From NCBI RefSeq assembly GCF_029265375.1, contig NZ_JAJUJJ010000027.1:1-34839 (forward strand): 34,839 nt of DNA, written 5' to 3'. The notes under the pieces are model-generated. The model made no database searches. It was not told where the DNA came from and saw nothing but the letters and a program-made list of their open reading frames with translations. Below are positions 7,724-15,067 of this stretch, piece after piece. Positions within the stretch are counted from its first letter, which is position 1. Each line of letters starts with the position of its first letter. A program made the translations under genes and the position numbers. Source of the stretch: Nesterenkonia sp. (lineage in GTDB: Bacteria; Actinomycetota; Actinomycetes; Actinomycetales; Micrococcaceae).

Positions 7724-7738
7724 TCTCACATAATGAGA
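7724..7738. promoter_or_regulatory. Probable operator of the IclR-family regulator
   Basis: TCTCA CATAA TGAGA is a perfect 5-bp inverted repeat with a 5-base spacer. It lies 8-22 bases upstream of the regulator's -10 and overlaps CATAAT (7729-7734), a possible -10 for leuC on the plus strand. A repressor bound here could block both promoters. Confidence 0.55.
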
Positions 7739-7804
7739 CCCGCCACGCGCCTCTTCAGCTCGCCCATCAACAGTGGTTCCCTAGTACCACAGGCCCACAC
7801 GGCT

Positions 7805-7860
7805 GGCGCCGCCGTCGTCCCTCACCCTGGACGCGGGCACCACAACGGTGCGGCGGCGCC
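7805..7860 (+). promoter_or_regulatory. Inverted repeat in the leuC leader
   Basis: GGCGCCGCCG (7805-7814) is a perfect reverse complement of CGGCGGCGCC (7851-7860), with a 36-base loop. It ends ten bases before the GGAGGA ribosome-binding site of leuC (7871-7876). A transcript from the CATAAT box would carry it. It may be an attenuator-like or stabilising leader structure, but I see no leucine-rich leader peptide and no T-run. Confidence 0.35.
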
Positions 7861-7879
7861 CACCACCAACGGAGGACCC

Positions 7880-9331
7880 ATGGCAGAGAACATGGCAGAC
7901 AAGCCGCTCACCCTGGCGGAGAAGGTCTGGCGCGACCACATAGTGGTCCGCGGTGAGGAGAAGGACGGCGAACGCTCGCCCGACCTGCTCTACATCGACC
8001 TGCACCTGGTGCACGAGGTGACCTCCCCGCAGGCCTTCGAGGGGCTGCGCCTGGCCGGCCGCAGCGTGCGCCGCCCGGACCTGACCATCGCCACCGAGGA
8101 CCACAACACCCCCACCCTGGAGATCGACAAGCCGATCGCCGACCCGGTCAGCCGCAAGCAGGTGCAGACCCTGCGCACCAATGCTGAGGAGTTCGGCATC
8201 CGGCTGCACTCCCTGGGAGACGCCAACCAGGGCATCGTCCACGTGGTCGGCCCGCAGCTGGGGCTGACCCAGCCCGGCATGACGGTGGTCTGCGGCGATT
8301 CCCACACCTCCACCCACGGGGCGTTCGGGTCCCTGGCCATGGGCATCGGCACCTCAGAGGTCGAACATGTCCTGGCCACCCAGACCCTGCCGCTGAAGCC
8401 GTTCAAAACCATGGCGATCACCGTCAACGGGACCCTCAAACCCGGGGTCAGCGCCAAGGACATCATTCTGGCGGTCATCGCCAAGATCGGCACCGGCGGC
8501 GGCCAGGGCTACGTGCTGGAGTACCGCGGCAGCGCCATCGAGCAGCTGTCCATGGAAGCGCGGATGACCATCTGCAATATGAGCATCGAAGCCGGAGCGC
8601 GCGCCGGAATGGTCGCCCCCGATGAGACCACCTTCAACTACGTCCAGGGCCGCCCGCACGCCCCCGCCGGAGAGGACTGGGACGCCGCGGTGGAGTACTG
8701 GCGGTCCCTGCGCACCGACGAGGGGGCGCAGTTCGACGCCGAAGTGATCCTCGACGCCGACGAGCTGGAGCCCTTCGTCACCTGGGGCACCAATCCCGGC
8801 CAGGGCGTCAGCCTCAGCGACGCCGTGCCGGACCCCGCCACCTTCGACGACCCGGTGGATCGGGAGTCGGCAGAGCGGGCCCTGCAGTACATGGATCTGG
8901 CCCCGGGCACCCCGATGAAGGACATCCGGGTGGACACCGTCTTCCTGGGCTCCTGCACCAACGCCCGCCTGGAGGATCTGCGCGCAGCCGCAGAGATCAT
9001 CCGCGGCCGCGAGAAGGACCCCGATGTGCGCATGATTGTGGTGCCCGGCTCAGCCAAGGTCCGGCTGGATGCCGAGGCCGAGGGCCTGGATCAGGTGTTC
9101 AAGGACTTCGGCGCCGAATGGCGGTTCGCCGGATGCTCGATGTGTCTGGGCATGAACCCGGACCAGCTCGCACCCGGGGAGCGCTGCGCCTCCACCTCCA
9201 ATCGCAACTTCGAAGGACGTCAGGGCAAAGGCGGCCGCACCCACCTGGTCTCCCCGGTGGTGGCCGCGGCCACGGCCATCCGCGGCACCCTCTCCGCCCC
9301 GTCCGATGTGCTGCAGCCCCAGGCTGCGTGA
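7880..9331 (+). CDS. leuC: 3-isopropylmalate dehydratase, large subunit
   Basis: LeuC with LeuD isomerises 2-isopropylmalate to 3-isopropylmalate in leucine synthesis, using a [4Fe-4S] cluster. The protein is 483 residues. The three cluster cysteines are visible: GSCTNAR (C359) and CSMCLGMN (C419, C422). Other aconitase-family signatures are [15 protein letters not shown] and [13 protein letters not shown] 7880 has a strong Shine-Dalgarno site, GGAGGA at 7871-7876. The frame stays open 49 codons upstream to 7733, but that stretch is Pro/Ala-rich, lacks a ribosome-binding site and would run through the operator, so I reject it. leuD follows nine bases after the stop. Confidence 0.96.
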   Translation: MAENMADKPLTLAEKVWRDHIVVRGEEKDGERSPDLLYIDLHLVHEVTSPQAFEGLRLAGRSVRRPDLTIATEDHNTPTLEIDKPIADPVSRKQVQTLRTNAEEFGIRLHSLGDANQGIVHVVGPQLGLTQPGMTVVCGDSHTSTHGAFGSLAMGIGTSEVEHVLATQTLPLKPFKTMAITVNGTLKPGVSAKDIILAVIAKIGTGGGQGYVLEYRGSAIEQLSMEARMTICNMSIEAGARAGMVAPDETTFNYVQGRPHAPAGEDWDAAVEYWRSLRTDEGAQFDAEVILDADELEPFVTWGTNPGQGVSLSDAVPDPATFDDPVDRESAERALQYMDLAPGTPMKDIRVDTVFLGSCTNARLEDLRAAAEIIRGREKDPDVRMIVVPGSAKVRLDAEAEGLDQVFKDFGAEWRFAGCSMCLGMNPDQLAPGERCASTSNRNFEGRQGKGGRTHLVSPVVAAATAIRGTLSAPSDVLQPQAA

Positions 9332-9340
9332 GGAGTCACC

Positions 9341-9940
9341 ATGGAACCGATCACCACCCACACCGGAATAGGCGTGCCGCTGAAGGCCTCCAATGTGGAC
9401 ACCGACCAGATCATCCCCGCAGTGTTCCTGAAGCGGATCACCAAAACAGGGTTCGACGACGCCCTGTTCTACGCATGGCGGAAGAACCCTGATTTCGTGC
9501 TCAACCAGGAGCCCTACCGCCACGGCAGCGTGCTGGTGGCCGGCCCGGACTTCGGCACCGGCTCCTCCCGCGAGCACGCGGTCTGGGCGCTGAAGGACTA
9601 CGGGTTCCGCGTAGTGATCTCCTCCCGCTTCGCCGATATCTTCTACGGCAACGCCGCCAAACAGGGGCTGCTGGCCGCCAAGGTCGCCCAGCCCGACGTC
9701 GAACTCATATTCAAGGAGCTGGAGACCGAACCCGGAACCGAGATCACCGTGGACCTGGAGTCCCGAACGGTGATATGCGGCACAGTAGAAACCACCTTCA
9801 GCATCGACAACTACACCCGGTGGCGGCTGATGGAGGGCCTGGACGACATCTCCCTGACTCTGCGCCAGGAAGAGGCGATCAGCACCTACGAGGCGACCCG
9901 CCCGGGGTTCAAGCCCACCACTCTGCCGGCACGCACCTAG
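9341..9940 (+). CDS. leuD: 3-isopropylmalate dehydratase, small subunit
   Basis: The 199-residue swivel subunit of isopropylmalate isomerase, partner of LeuC. Characteristic segments are [15 protein letters not shown] (19-33), [15 protein letters not shown] (about 70-84), [18 protein letters not shown] (about 93-110) and the C-terminal [16 protein letters not shown]. The start follows GAGGAG by a few bases, nine bases after leuC, so translation is probably coupled. A perfect palindrome begins at the base after the stop codon. Confidence 0.96.
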   Translation: MEPITTHTGIGVPLKASNVDTDQIIPAVFLKRITKTGFDDALFYAWRKNPDFVLNQEPYRHGSVLVAGPDFGTGSSREHAVWALKDYGFRVVISSRFADIFYGNAAKQGLLAAKVAQPDVELIFKELETEPGTEITVDLESRTVICGTVETTFSIDNYTRWRLMEGLDDISLTLRQEEAISTYEATRPGFKPTTLPART

Positions 9941-9956
9941 CCCCAGGATCCTGGGG
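9941..9956. terminator. Perfect palindrome after leuD
   Basis: CCCCAGGATCCTGGGG starts immediately after the leuD TAG. As RNA it would form a 6-bp GC stem with a GATC loop. There is no U-tract, so it may be a weak terminator or an mRNA 3'-end stabiliser. It lies just upstream of the likely murA -10. Confidence 0.45.
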
Positions 9957-9965
9957 GTCCATCGG

Positions 9966-9971
9966 GTACAG
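9966..9971 (+). promoter_or_regulatory. Possible -10 of murA
   Basis: TACAGT, preceded by GGG, between the leuD palindrome and the murA start at 10019. It would give a leader of about 40 bases containing AAGGGAT (10001-10007) as ribosome-binding site. No clear -35 is seen. Confidence 0.4.
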
Positions 9972-10018
9972 TGACAGGGCACAATTCGCAGACCCCCACG
10001 AAGGGATCCACGACGCCA

Positions 10019-11341
10019 ATGGCCAAGCTGCTCACCATTCAGGGCGGGAAACCGCTGCAGGGAGAAGTTCATGTTCGCGGCGCCAAGAACCTGGTGCCCA
10101 AAGCGATGGTCGCCTCTCTGCTGGGCAGCGAGCCCTCACAGCTGCGCAATGTGCCGGAGATCAAAGACGTCGAGATCGTCACCAATCTGCTGACCATCCA
10201 CGGAGTGAAGGTCGAGCGGGACTCCGCCGCCGGGCTGATGAGCCTGGACCCGCGGGAGACCTATTCAGCTGAGCACTCCGAGATCGACGCCTATGCCGGG
10301 GATTCGCGCATCCCGATCCTGTTCTGCGGGCCGCTGATGCACAAGAACGGGGAGGCCTTCATCCCCGACCTGGGCGGATGCCGCATCGGCGACCGGCCGA
10401 TCAACTACCACCTGGAGGTGCTGCGCAACTTCGGCGCCGTGGTGGACAAGCAGGCCACCGGCATCCACATCTCAGCTCCCAAGGGGCTGCGCGGGGCGAA
10501 ACTGGAGCTGCCCTACCCCTCCGTGGGAGCCACCGAGCAGGTGCTGCTGACCGCCGTACTGGCCGAGGGCATCACCGAGCTGAAGAACGCCGCAGTGGAG
10601 CCGGAGATCCACGACCTGATCGCCATCCTGCAGCAGATGGGCGCGATCATCACCGTCTACACCGACCGGACCATCCGGATCGAGGGTGTCTCCGAGCTCA
10701 AGGGCTACCGGCACCGCGCCATCCCGGACCGGAACGAGACCGCCTCCTGGGCCTCGGCTGCGCTGGTGACCGAAGGCGACATCTATGTCCGCGGCGCAGC
10801 CCAGCGGGACCTGACCGCATTCCTGAACACCTACCGCAAGGTCGGTGGCGAGTTTGAGGTCGACGACGACGGCATGCGCTTCTGGCACGGCTCCGGACCG
10901 CTGCAGCCGCTGGTGCTGGAGACCGACGTCCACCCCGGGTTCATGACCGACTGGCAGCAGCCCATGGTGGTGGCGCTCACCCAGGCTCAGGGCGTCTCGA
11001 TCGTGCACGAGACGGTCTATGAGAACCGCTTCGGCTTCACCAACGCGCTCAAGCGCATGGGGGCCTCCATCCAGCTGCACCGCGAATGCCTGGGCTCCAA
11101 CCCATGCCGCTTCGGGCAGCGGAACTTCCTGCACTCGGCTGTGATCTCCGGGCCCAGCGAGCTGACCGGCGCCGATATCGACATCCCCGATCTGCGCGGC
11201 GGGTTCTCCCACCTGATTGCGGCCATGGCCGCTACCGGCACCTCCCAGGTGACCGGCATCGAAATCATCTCCCGCGGCTACGAGCACTTCATCGAGAAGA
11301 TCTCCGGCCTCGGGGCCGATATCGACCTTACCGACCGCTGA
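10019..11341 (+). CDS. murA: UDP-N-acetylglucosamine 1-carboxyvinyltransferase
   Basis: MurA transfers enolpyruvate from PEP to UDP-GlcNAc, the first committed step of peptidoglycan synthesis. The protein is 440 residues from ATG 10019, with AAGGGAT about 11 bases upstream; the frame is open to 9971 but without a ribosome-binding site. Visible active-site elements are RGAKN (20-24), DLGGCRIGDRPINYH (117-131) with the catalytic cysteine C121, and PGFMTDWQQP with the general-base aspartate. The cysteine is the residue attacked by fosfomycin. Mycobacterial MurA carries Asp there, so by family knowledge this enzyme should be fosfomycin-sensitive. It begins a run of envelope genes (murA, plsC, gpsA, ddl). 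Confidence 0.95.
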   Translation: MAKLLTIQGGKPLQGEVHVRGAKNLVPKAMVASLLGSEPSQLRNVPEIKDVEIVTNLLTIHGVKVERDSAAGLMSLDPRETYSAEHSEIDAYAGDSRIPILFCGPLMHKNGEAFIPDLGGCRIGDRPINYHLEVLRNFGAVVDKQATGIHISAPKGLRGAKLELPYPSVGATEQVLLTAVLAEGITELKNAAVEPEIHDLIAILQQMGAIITVYTDRTIRIEGVSELKGYRHRAIPDRNETASWASAALVTEGDIYVRGAAQRDLTAFLNTYRKVGGEFEVDDDGMRFWHGSGPLQPLVLETDVHPGFMTDWQQPMVVALTQAQGVSIVHETVYENRFGFTNALKRMGASIQLHRECLGSNPCRFGQRNFLHSAVISGPSELTGADIDIPDLRGGFSHLIAAMAATGTSQVTGIEIISRGYEHFIEKISGLGADIDLTDR

Positions 11342-11364
11342 TCCGCCGCCGCGCCGCGTGCCGA

Positions 11365-11380
11365 TAAGGTGATGACTATG
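11365..11380 (+). promoter_or_regulatory. -10 and start of plsC
   Basis: TAAGGT (11365-11370), seven bases (GATGACT), then ATG 11378. The AAGG could also act as a Shine-Dalgarno site for transcripts coming from murA, so the signal may serve twice. Confidence 0.5.
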
Positions 11381-12292
11381 ACTCCTTCCCACGCTCCGCT
11401 CGGATTCCGTGCCGCCGCTGCAGTGGTGCGCCCGAGCATGAATGTGCTCATGGGTAAGCAGTGGGAAGGGCTGGAGAACCTGCCCACCGACGGCTGCATT
11501 GTGGTGGCCAACCACGTCAGCGAACTCGACCCCCTCGCAGTGGCTCACGCGGTCTACATGAGCGGGAGCACTCCGCACTTCCTGGCCAAAGATTCGCTGT
11601 TCCGTGTGCCGGCGTTCGGGGGAGTTCTGCGCGGACTCAAGCAGATTCCGGTGGCTCGCGGAGACCGCTCCGAGGCTCGCCGCTCCCTGCAGGTGGCCAG
11701 CGAGGTGCTCTCCTCCGGCGGAGCGATCCTCATCTATCCCGAAGGCACTCTCACCCGGGACTCGGAGCTGTGGCCTATGCGCGCCAAGACCGGAGCCGCC
11801 CGGCTGGCACTGGAGACCGGCGCTCCGCTGATTCCCGTCACGCACTGGGGCGTGCAGGACTTCTTCCCGCCGTATGCCAAAGCGCCCAAGCCCTTCCCCC
11901 GCAAGCGTTACCGGCTGCGCGTGGGGGAGGAGATCGACATAGACGATCTGCGGGGAAAGCCGCGCACGCGCACCGTCCTGGCCGAAGCCACCCAGCGGGT
12001 CGAAGACGCGCTGACGGCCGGGGTGGCCGCTCTGCGCGGCGAGCAGCCGCCGGAACTGATCTTCGACCGCGCCGTGGGCCAGCGGGTCCCGCGGAATCAG
12101 ATCCGTGCGCGCGCCGAGCAGGCCGGGCGCACCGCCGCACCCCAGCAGGCCGGGGGCGCCGACGCGCCCGAGCAGGCCGCAGAGCCGAAGCCCGACGCCG
12201 AGGCGGCCGGTTACCCCCAGCGCTCAGGGGGTTCGCGCCCGCAGCCGGAGCACGGGGCTGAGCAGGACGGCGAGCGGGAGACGCGGGCATGA
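11378..12292 (+). CDS. plsC: 1-acyl-sn-glycerol-3-phosphate acyltransferase
   Basis: PlsC acylates lysophosphatidic acid to phosphatidic acid at the membrane. The protein is 304 residues. The HX4D motif is present in NHVSELDPLA (about 46-55), followed by FRVPAFGGVLRG and the acceptor-binding YPEGTLTRD. The acyltransferase domain ends near residue 220. A tail of about 75 residues follows, low in complexity and rich in Ala, Gln, Glu, Pro and Arg (EQAGRTAAPQQAGG...). It is probably disordered and unnecessary for catalysis. Three start codons lie close together (11369, 11372, 11378). ATG 11378 has the best spacing from AAGG and from TAAGGT. The stop overlaps the gpsA start as ATGA, so the two are translationally coupled. 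Confidence 0.9.
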   Translation: MTPSHAPLGFRAAAAVVRPSMNVLMGKQWEGLENLPTDGCIVVANHVSELDPLAVAHAVYMSGSTPHFLAKDSLFRVPAFGGVLRGLKQIPVARGDRSEARRSLQVASEVLSSGGAILIYPEGTLTRDSELWPMRAKTGAARLALETGAPLIPVTHWGVQDFFPPYAKAPKPFPRKRYRLRVGEEIDIDDLRGKPRTRTVLAEATQRVEDALTAGVAALRGEQPPELIFDRAVGQRVPRNQIRARAEQAGRTAAPQQAGGADAPEQAAEPKPDAEAAGYPQRSGGSRPQPEHGAEQDGERETRA

Positions 12293-13305
12293 GCCGCATC
12301 GCCGTGCTCGGCGCCGGTTCCTGGGGCACCACCTTCGCCAAAGTCCTCGGCGATGCCGACACCGCCTCCGAACCCAGCGAGATCATCCTGTGGGCGCGGC
12401 GGGCTGAGGTCGCCGAGGAGATCAACACCCTCGGCACCAACAGCACCTATCTGGGCAGCATCCTGCTCCCCGAGTCCATCACCGCCACCACCGACCTGGC
12501 ACAGGCAGTCCGCGGAGCCGACGTCGTCATCCTTGCCGTACCCGCCCAAAGCCTGCGCAGCCACCTGGCCCAGGTGCGGGCCGCGATGAGCCGCGATGCC
12601 GTCGTCGTCTCCCTGATCAAGGGTCTGGAGCGGGACACCAACCAGCGGATGAGCGAGATCATCGCCGCCGAGCTGGAGCTGTCCCCGGCGCAGATCGCCG
12701 TGGTCTCCGGACCCAATCTGGCCATGGAGATCGCCCGCGAAGAGCCCACCGCCTCTGTGGTGGCCTGCCGGGATGAGGCGGTGGCCGAAGAGATCGCCGC
12801 ACTGTGCAGCAGCCGCTACTTCCGGCCCTACACCAATACCGATGTCACCGGGGTGGAGATCGCCGGGATCGTGAAGAACGTGATCGCCCTGGCGGTCGGC
12901 ATCTGCGACGGCCAGCAGCTGGGCGACAATTCGAAGGCCTCGGTGATCACCCGTGGACTGGCCGAGACCACCCGTCTGGCTGCGGTCCTGGGCGGCCGGC
13001 TGGAGACGCTCTCCGGCCTGGCCGGTCTCGGTGACCTGGTGGCCACCTGCGCCTCTCCGCTCTCCCGCAACCGCACCGCCGGTCGGCTGCTGGGCGAGGG
13101 ACTGAGCGCCGAGGAGGTGACCGCACGGCTGACCCAGACCGCCGAGGGCATGAAATCCGGCACCGCGGTGCTGGATCTGGCGCACAGTCTGGGGGTGGAG
13201 ATGCCGATCTGTGAGGCTGTCTGCGCCGTGCTGGACGGCCGGCTGGCGGTGGAGAACATCGCCTCCCTGCTGCTTGCCCGTGACCTCAAATCCGAAGGAG
13301 CCTGA
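12289..13305 (+). CDS. gpsA: Glycerol-3-phosphate dehydrogenase [NAD(P)+]
   Basis: GpsA reduces dihydroxyacetone phosphate to sn-glycerol-3-phosphate, the backbone consumed by PlsB/PlsC-type acyltransferases, so its coupling to plsC makes metabolic sense. The 338-residue protein has the NAD(P) turn VLGAGSWGTTFA (6-17), VILAVPAQSLR, SLIKGLE, VSGPNLAMEIA, the catalytic-lysine segment IAGIVKNVIALAVGI, and the C-terminal LAGLGDLVATC and SRNR segments. The start overlaps the plsC stop (ATGA), with GCGGGAG upstream. Confidence 0.95.
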   Translation: MSRIAVLGAGSWGTTFAKVLGDADTASEPSEIILWARRAEVAEEINTLGTNSTYLGSILLPESITATTDLAQAVRGADVVILAVPAQSLRSHLAQVRAAMSRDAVVVSLIKGLERDTNQRMSEIIAAELELSPAQIAVVSGPNLAMEIAREEPTASVVACRDEAVAEEIAALCSSRYFRPYTNTDVTGVEIAGIVKNVIALAVGICDGQQLGDNSKASVITRGLAETTRLAAVLGGRLETLSGLAGLGDLVATCASPLSRNRTAGRLLGEGLSAEEVTARLTQTAEGMKSGTAVLDLAHSLGVEMPICEAVCAVLDGRLAVENIASLLLARDLKSEGA

Positions 13306-13309
13306 CGCC

Positions 13310-14452
13310 ATGAGCGACTCGTCCCGACGTCCGCGGGTGTTGGTGCTCTACGGGGGCCAGTCCTCCGAGCACGCCGTCAGCTGCGTGACCGCCGCCGGCG
13401 TGCTCAGGGCCATCAACACCTCTCGGTTCGATGTGGTGGAGGTCGGGATCACCGCTGCCGGACAGTGGACCCGCCCCGCGGTGGATCCGCGCACCCACAG
13501 CTTCTCCGCGGGCGAGCTGCCACAGGTGGCGGCCACCGAATCCACCGTTCAGCTGTTCACCGGCCAGCAGGGCAGCACCGGCCGCGGCGCGGATCTGCTG
13601 GAGATCCACCCTGACGGTTCCACCACGTCCTTGGGCCCGGTGGACGTGGTGCTGCCGCTGCTGCACGGCCCCTACGGGGAGGACGGCAGCCTCCAGGGGC
13701 TGCTGGAGCTGGCGGGCCTGCCCTATGCAGGTGCCGGGGTGCTGGCCTCGGCGGTGGGAATGGACAAGCACTTCATGAAGCTGGCCTTCCAGGCTGCCGG
13801 CCTGACCGTCGGCCGCTGGGAGACCATCACGGCCCGGCAGTGGGCCTCCGATCCGGCCGCCTGCGCCCACCGGGTGCAGCAGCTGAGCCTGCCGGTGTTC
13901 GTCAAGCCGGCCCGGGGCGGTTCCTCGATGGGCATCAGCCGGGTCGATGACTGGTCCCAGCTGGATCAGGCGCTTGAGGCGGCACGGAAGCATGATGCCA
14001 AGATCGTGGTCGAAGAGGGCATTGTGGGCCGGGAGATCGAATGCGGCGTGCTCGGCGGCCACGGCCACGGCCCGGCGCGGGTCTCGCTGCCGGGCGAAGT
14101 GGTGGTCCACGACGGCGCCAGCGACCACAGCTTCTACGACTTCGAGGCCAAGTACACCGATGAGGCGGCCCTGGACCTCTCCTGCCCGGCGCAGCTGCCC
14201 GAGCAGGCGGCGGAGGAGATCCGCCGCCAGGCTGCGGTGGCTTTCGACGCGATCGACGCCGAAGGGCTCTCCCGGGTGGACTTCTTTTACACCGAAGACG
14301 GCGAGATTCTGATCAATGAGATCAACACAATGCCCGGCTTCACCCCGATCAGCATGTTCCCCCAGGTGTGGAAGGCCTCCGGGATCGAGTTCAGCGATCT
14401 GATCACCGAGCTGCTCGAACTGGCCCTGCAGCGCCCCACCGGCCTGCGCTGA
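13310..14452 (+). CDS. ddl: D-alanine--D-alanine ligase
   Basis: Ddl makes the D-Ala-D-Ala dipeptide for peptidoglycan with ATP. It has 380 residues from ATG 13310; GAAGGAG lies about eight bases upstream and the gpsA stop four bases upstream. Family landmarks are YGGQSSEHAVS (about 14-24), LPLLHGPYGEDGSLQGLLEL, the ATP-grasp VKPARGGSSMGIS, EEGIVGREIECGVLG, YDFEAKYTD and the metal-binding INEINTMPGFTPIS. The KY pair in EAKYTD is the D-Ala-selecting form, not the D-lactate form of VanA-type ligases. It probably shares a transcript with gpsA. Confidence 0.95.
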   Translation: MSDSSRRPRVLVLYGGQSSEHAVSCVTAAGVLRAINTSRFDVVEVGITAAGQWTRPAVDPRTHSFSAGELPQVAATESTVQLFTGQQGSTGRGADLLEIHPDGSTTSLGPVDVVLPLLHGPYGEDGSLQGLLELAGLPYAGAGVLASAVGMDKHFMKLAFQAAGLTVGRWETITARQWASDPAACAHRVQQLSLPVFVKPARGGSSMGISRVDDWSQLDQALEAARKHDAKIVVEEGIVGREIECGVLGGHGHGPARVSLPGEVVVHDGASDHSFYDFEAKYTDEAALDLSCPAQLPEQAAEEIRRQAAVAFDAIDAEGLSRVDFFYTEDGEILINEINTMPGFTPISMFPQVWKASGIEFSDLITELLELALQRPTGLR

Positions 14453-14524
14453 GCAGGCCGGCAGCCCCATGCGCCGCCTCGCCTGACAGTGCGAGATCCG
14501 GGTGGCCGCCCGCCGGCCCCTCGA

Positions 14525-14639
14525 CCAGGCCCTGGAAGCGGATCAGCCCGGCGATCCAGCGGGCCGCGCCCGGCGGGTGCCGGCCAGGACCCGGAAGAGG
14601 ATCAGCCCGGTGATCCAGCAGGCTGCGCCCGGCGGCCGG
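14525..14639. repeat. Two tandem copies of a ~59-bp unit after ddl
   Basis: CCAGGCCCTGGAAGCGGATC (from 14525) recurs as CCAGGACCCGGAAGAGGATC (from 14584), and similarity continues through GCGCCCGGCGG in both. The differences are scattered transitions and transversions. In the GCgGGCcGC / GCaGGCtGC segment, G-C changes to A-T at facing positions. The repeat fills most of the 261-base gap between ddl and the DUF3039 gene, in which I see no gene. Confidence 0.7.
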
Positions 14640-14700
14640 TCTCCCGGAGATCCGGGACCCGTTCCGAGCACCGGCTCTGCCCAGTGTCCTTCGGGTTCGG

Positions 14701-14716
14701 TAGAATGGGGTCCATG
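14701..14716 (+). promoter_or_regulatory. -10 and leaderless start of the DUF3039 gene
   Basis: TAGAAT (14701-14706), seven bases (GGGGTCC), then ATG 14714. This is the clearest -10 in the window. Transcription should begin at or within a base of the start codon. Confidence 0.7.
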
Positions 14717-15055
14717 ATGTCCTCCACCGACGAGATCTTCCGGATGCACACCGCGGATCCTGACGCCGCCCCAGGCGGTGCGGCCACCATCGAGCGGGAG
14801 CACCAGGAGCAGCTTGCCGAGCCGGGCGACCACGAACGGTTCTCCCACTATGTGAAGAAGGACAAGATCATGGAGTCCGCCCTGGAGGGCGGCGCCGTCG
14901 TCGCGCTCTGCGGCAAAGTGTGGGTCCCGTCCCGGGATCCGAAGAAGTTCCCGGTCTGCCCGGAGTGCAAGGAGATCTACGAATCGCTCTCCGAAGGCGG
15001 AGACGGCTCGGGCAAGGGTTCCGGCCGCGGCTTCTTCGGCTTCGGCAAGAACTGA
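14714..15055 (+). CDS. DUF3039-family small zinc-ribbon-like protein
   Basis: A 113-residue acidic/basic mixed protein. The first ~45 residues are polar. The core carries KKDKIMESALEGGAVVALCGKVWVP, then CPECKEIY. C-G-K-V-W followed about 20 residues later by C-P-E-C is a likely zinc-binding knuckle. The C-terminus is Gly/Ser/Phe-rich (GRGFFGFGKN). DUF3039 is a conserved actinobacterial family with no function known to me. It usually lies beside an SF2 helicase, as here (12 bases apart), suggesting a partner role. The frame is open upstream to 14489 through the tandem repeat, but the -10 at 14701 and the lack of any ribosome-binding site favour ATG 14714. Confidence 0.85.
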   Translation: MMSSTDEIFRMHTADPDAAPGGAATIEREHQEQLAEPGDHERFSHYVKKDKIMESALEGGAVVALCGKVWVPSRDPKKFPVCPECKEIYESLSEGGDGSGKGSGRGFFGFGKN

Positions 15056-15067
15056 GTCCCGCCCGGA

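Noticed and set aside
7733-7879. 49-codon N-terminal extension of LeuC
   Set aside because: It lacks a ribosome-binding site, overlaps the operator and is not LeuC-like; ATG 7880 has GGAGGA upstream.
7724-7880. T-box or leucine leader-peptide attenuator upstream of leuC
   Set aside because: No T-box consensus, no run of leucine codons and no U-tract terminator are present.
14489-14713. 75-codon extension of the DUF3039 protein
   Set aside because: It reads through the tandem repeat and the TAGAAT promoter element; composition is noise-like.
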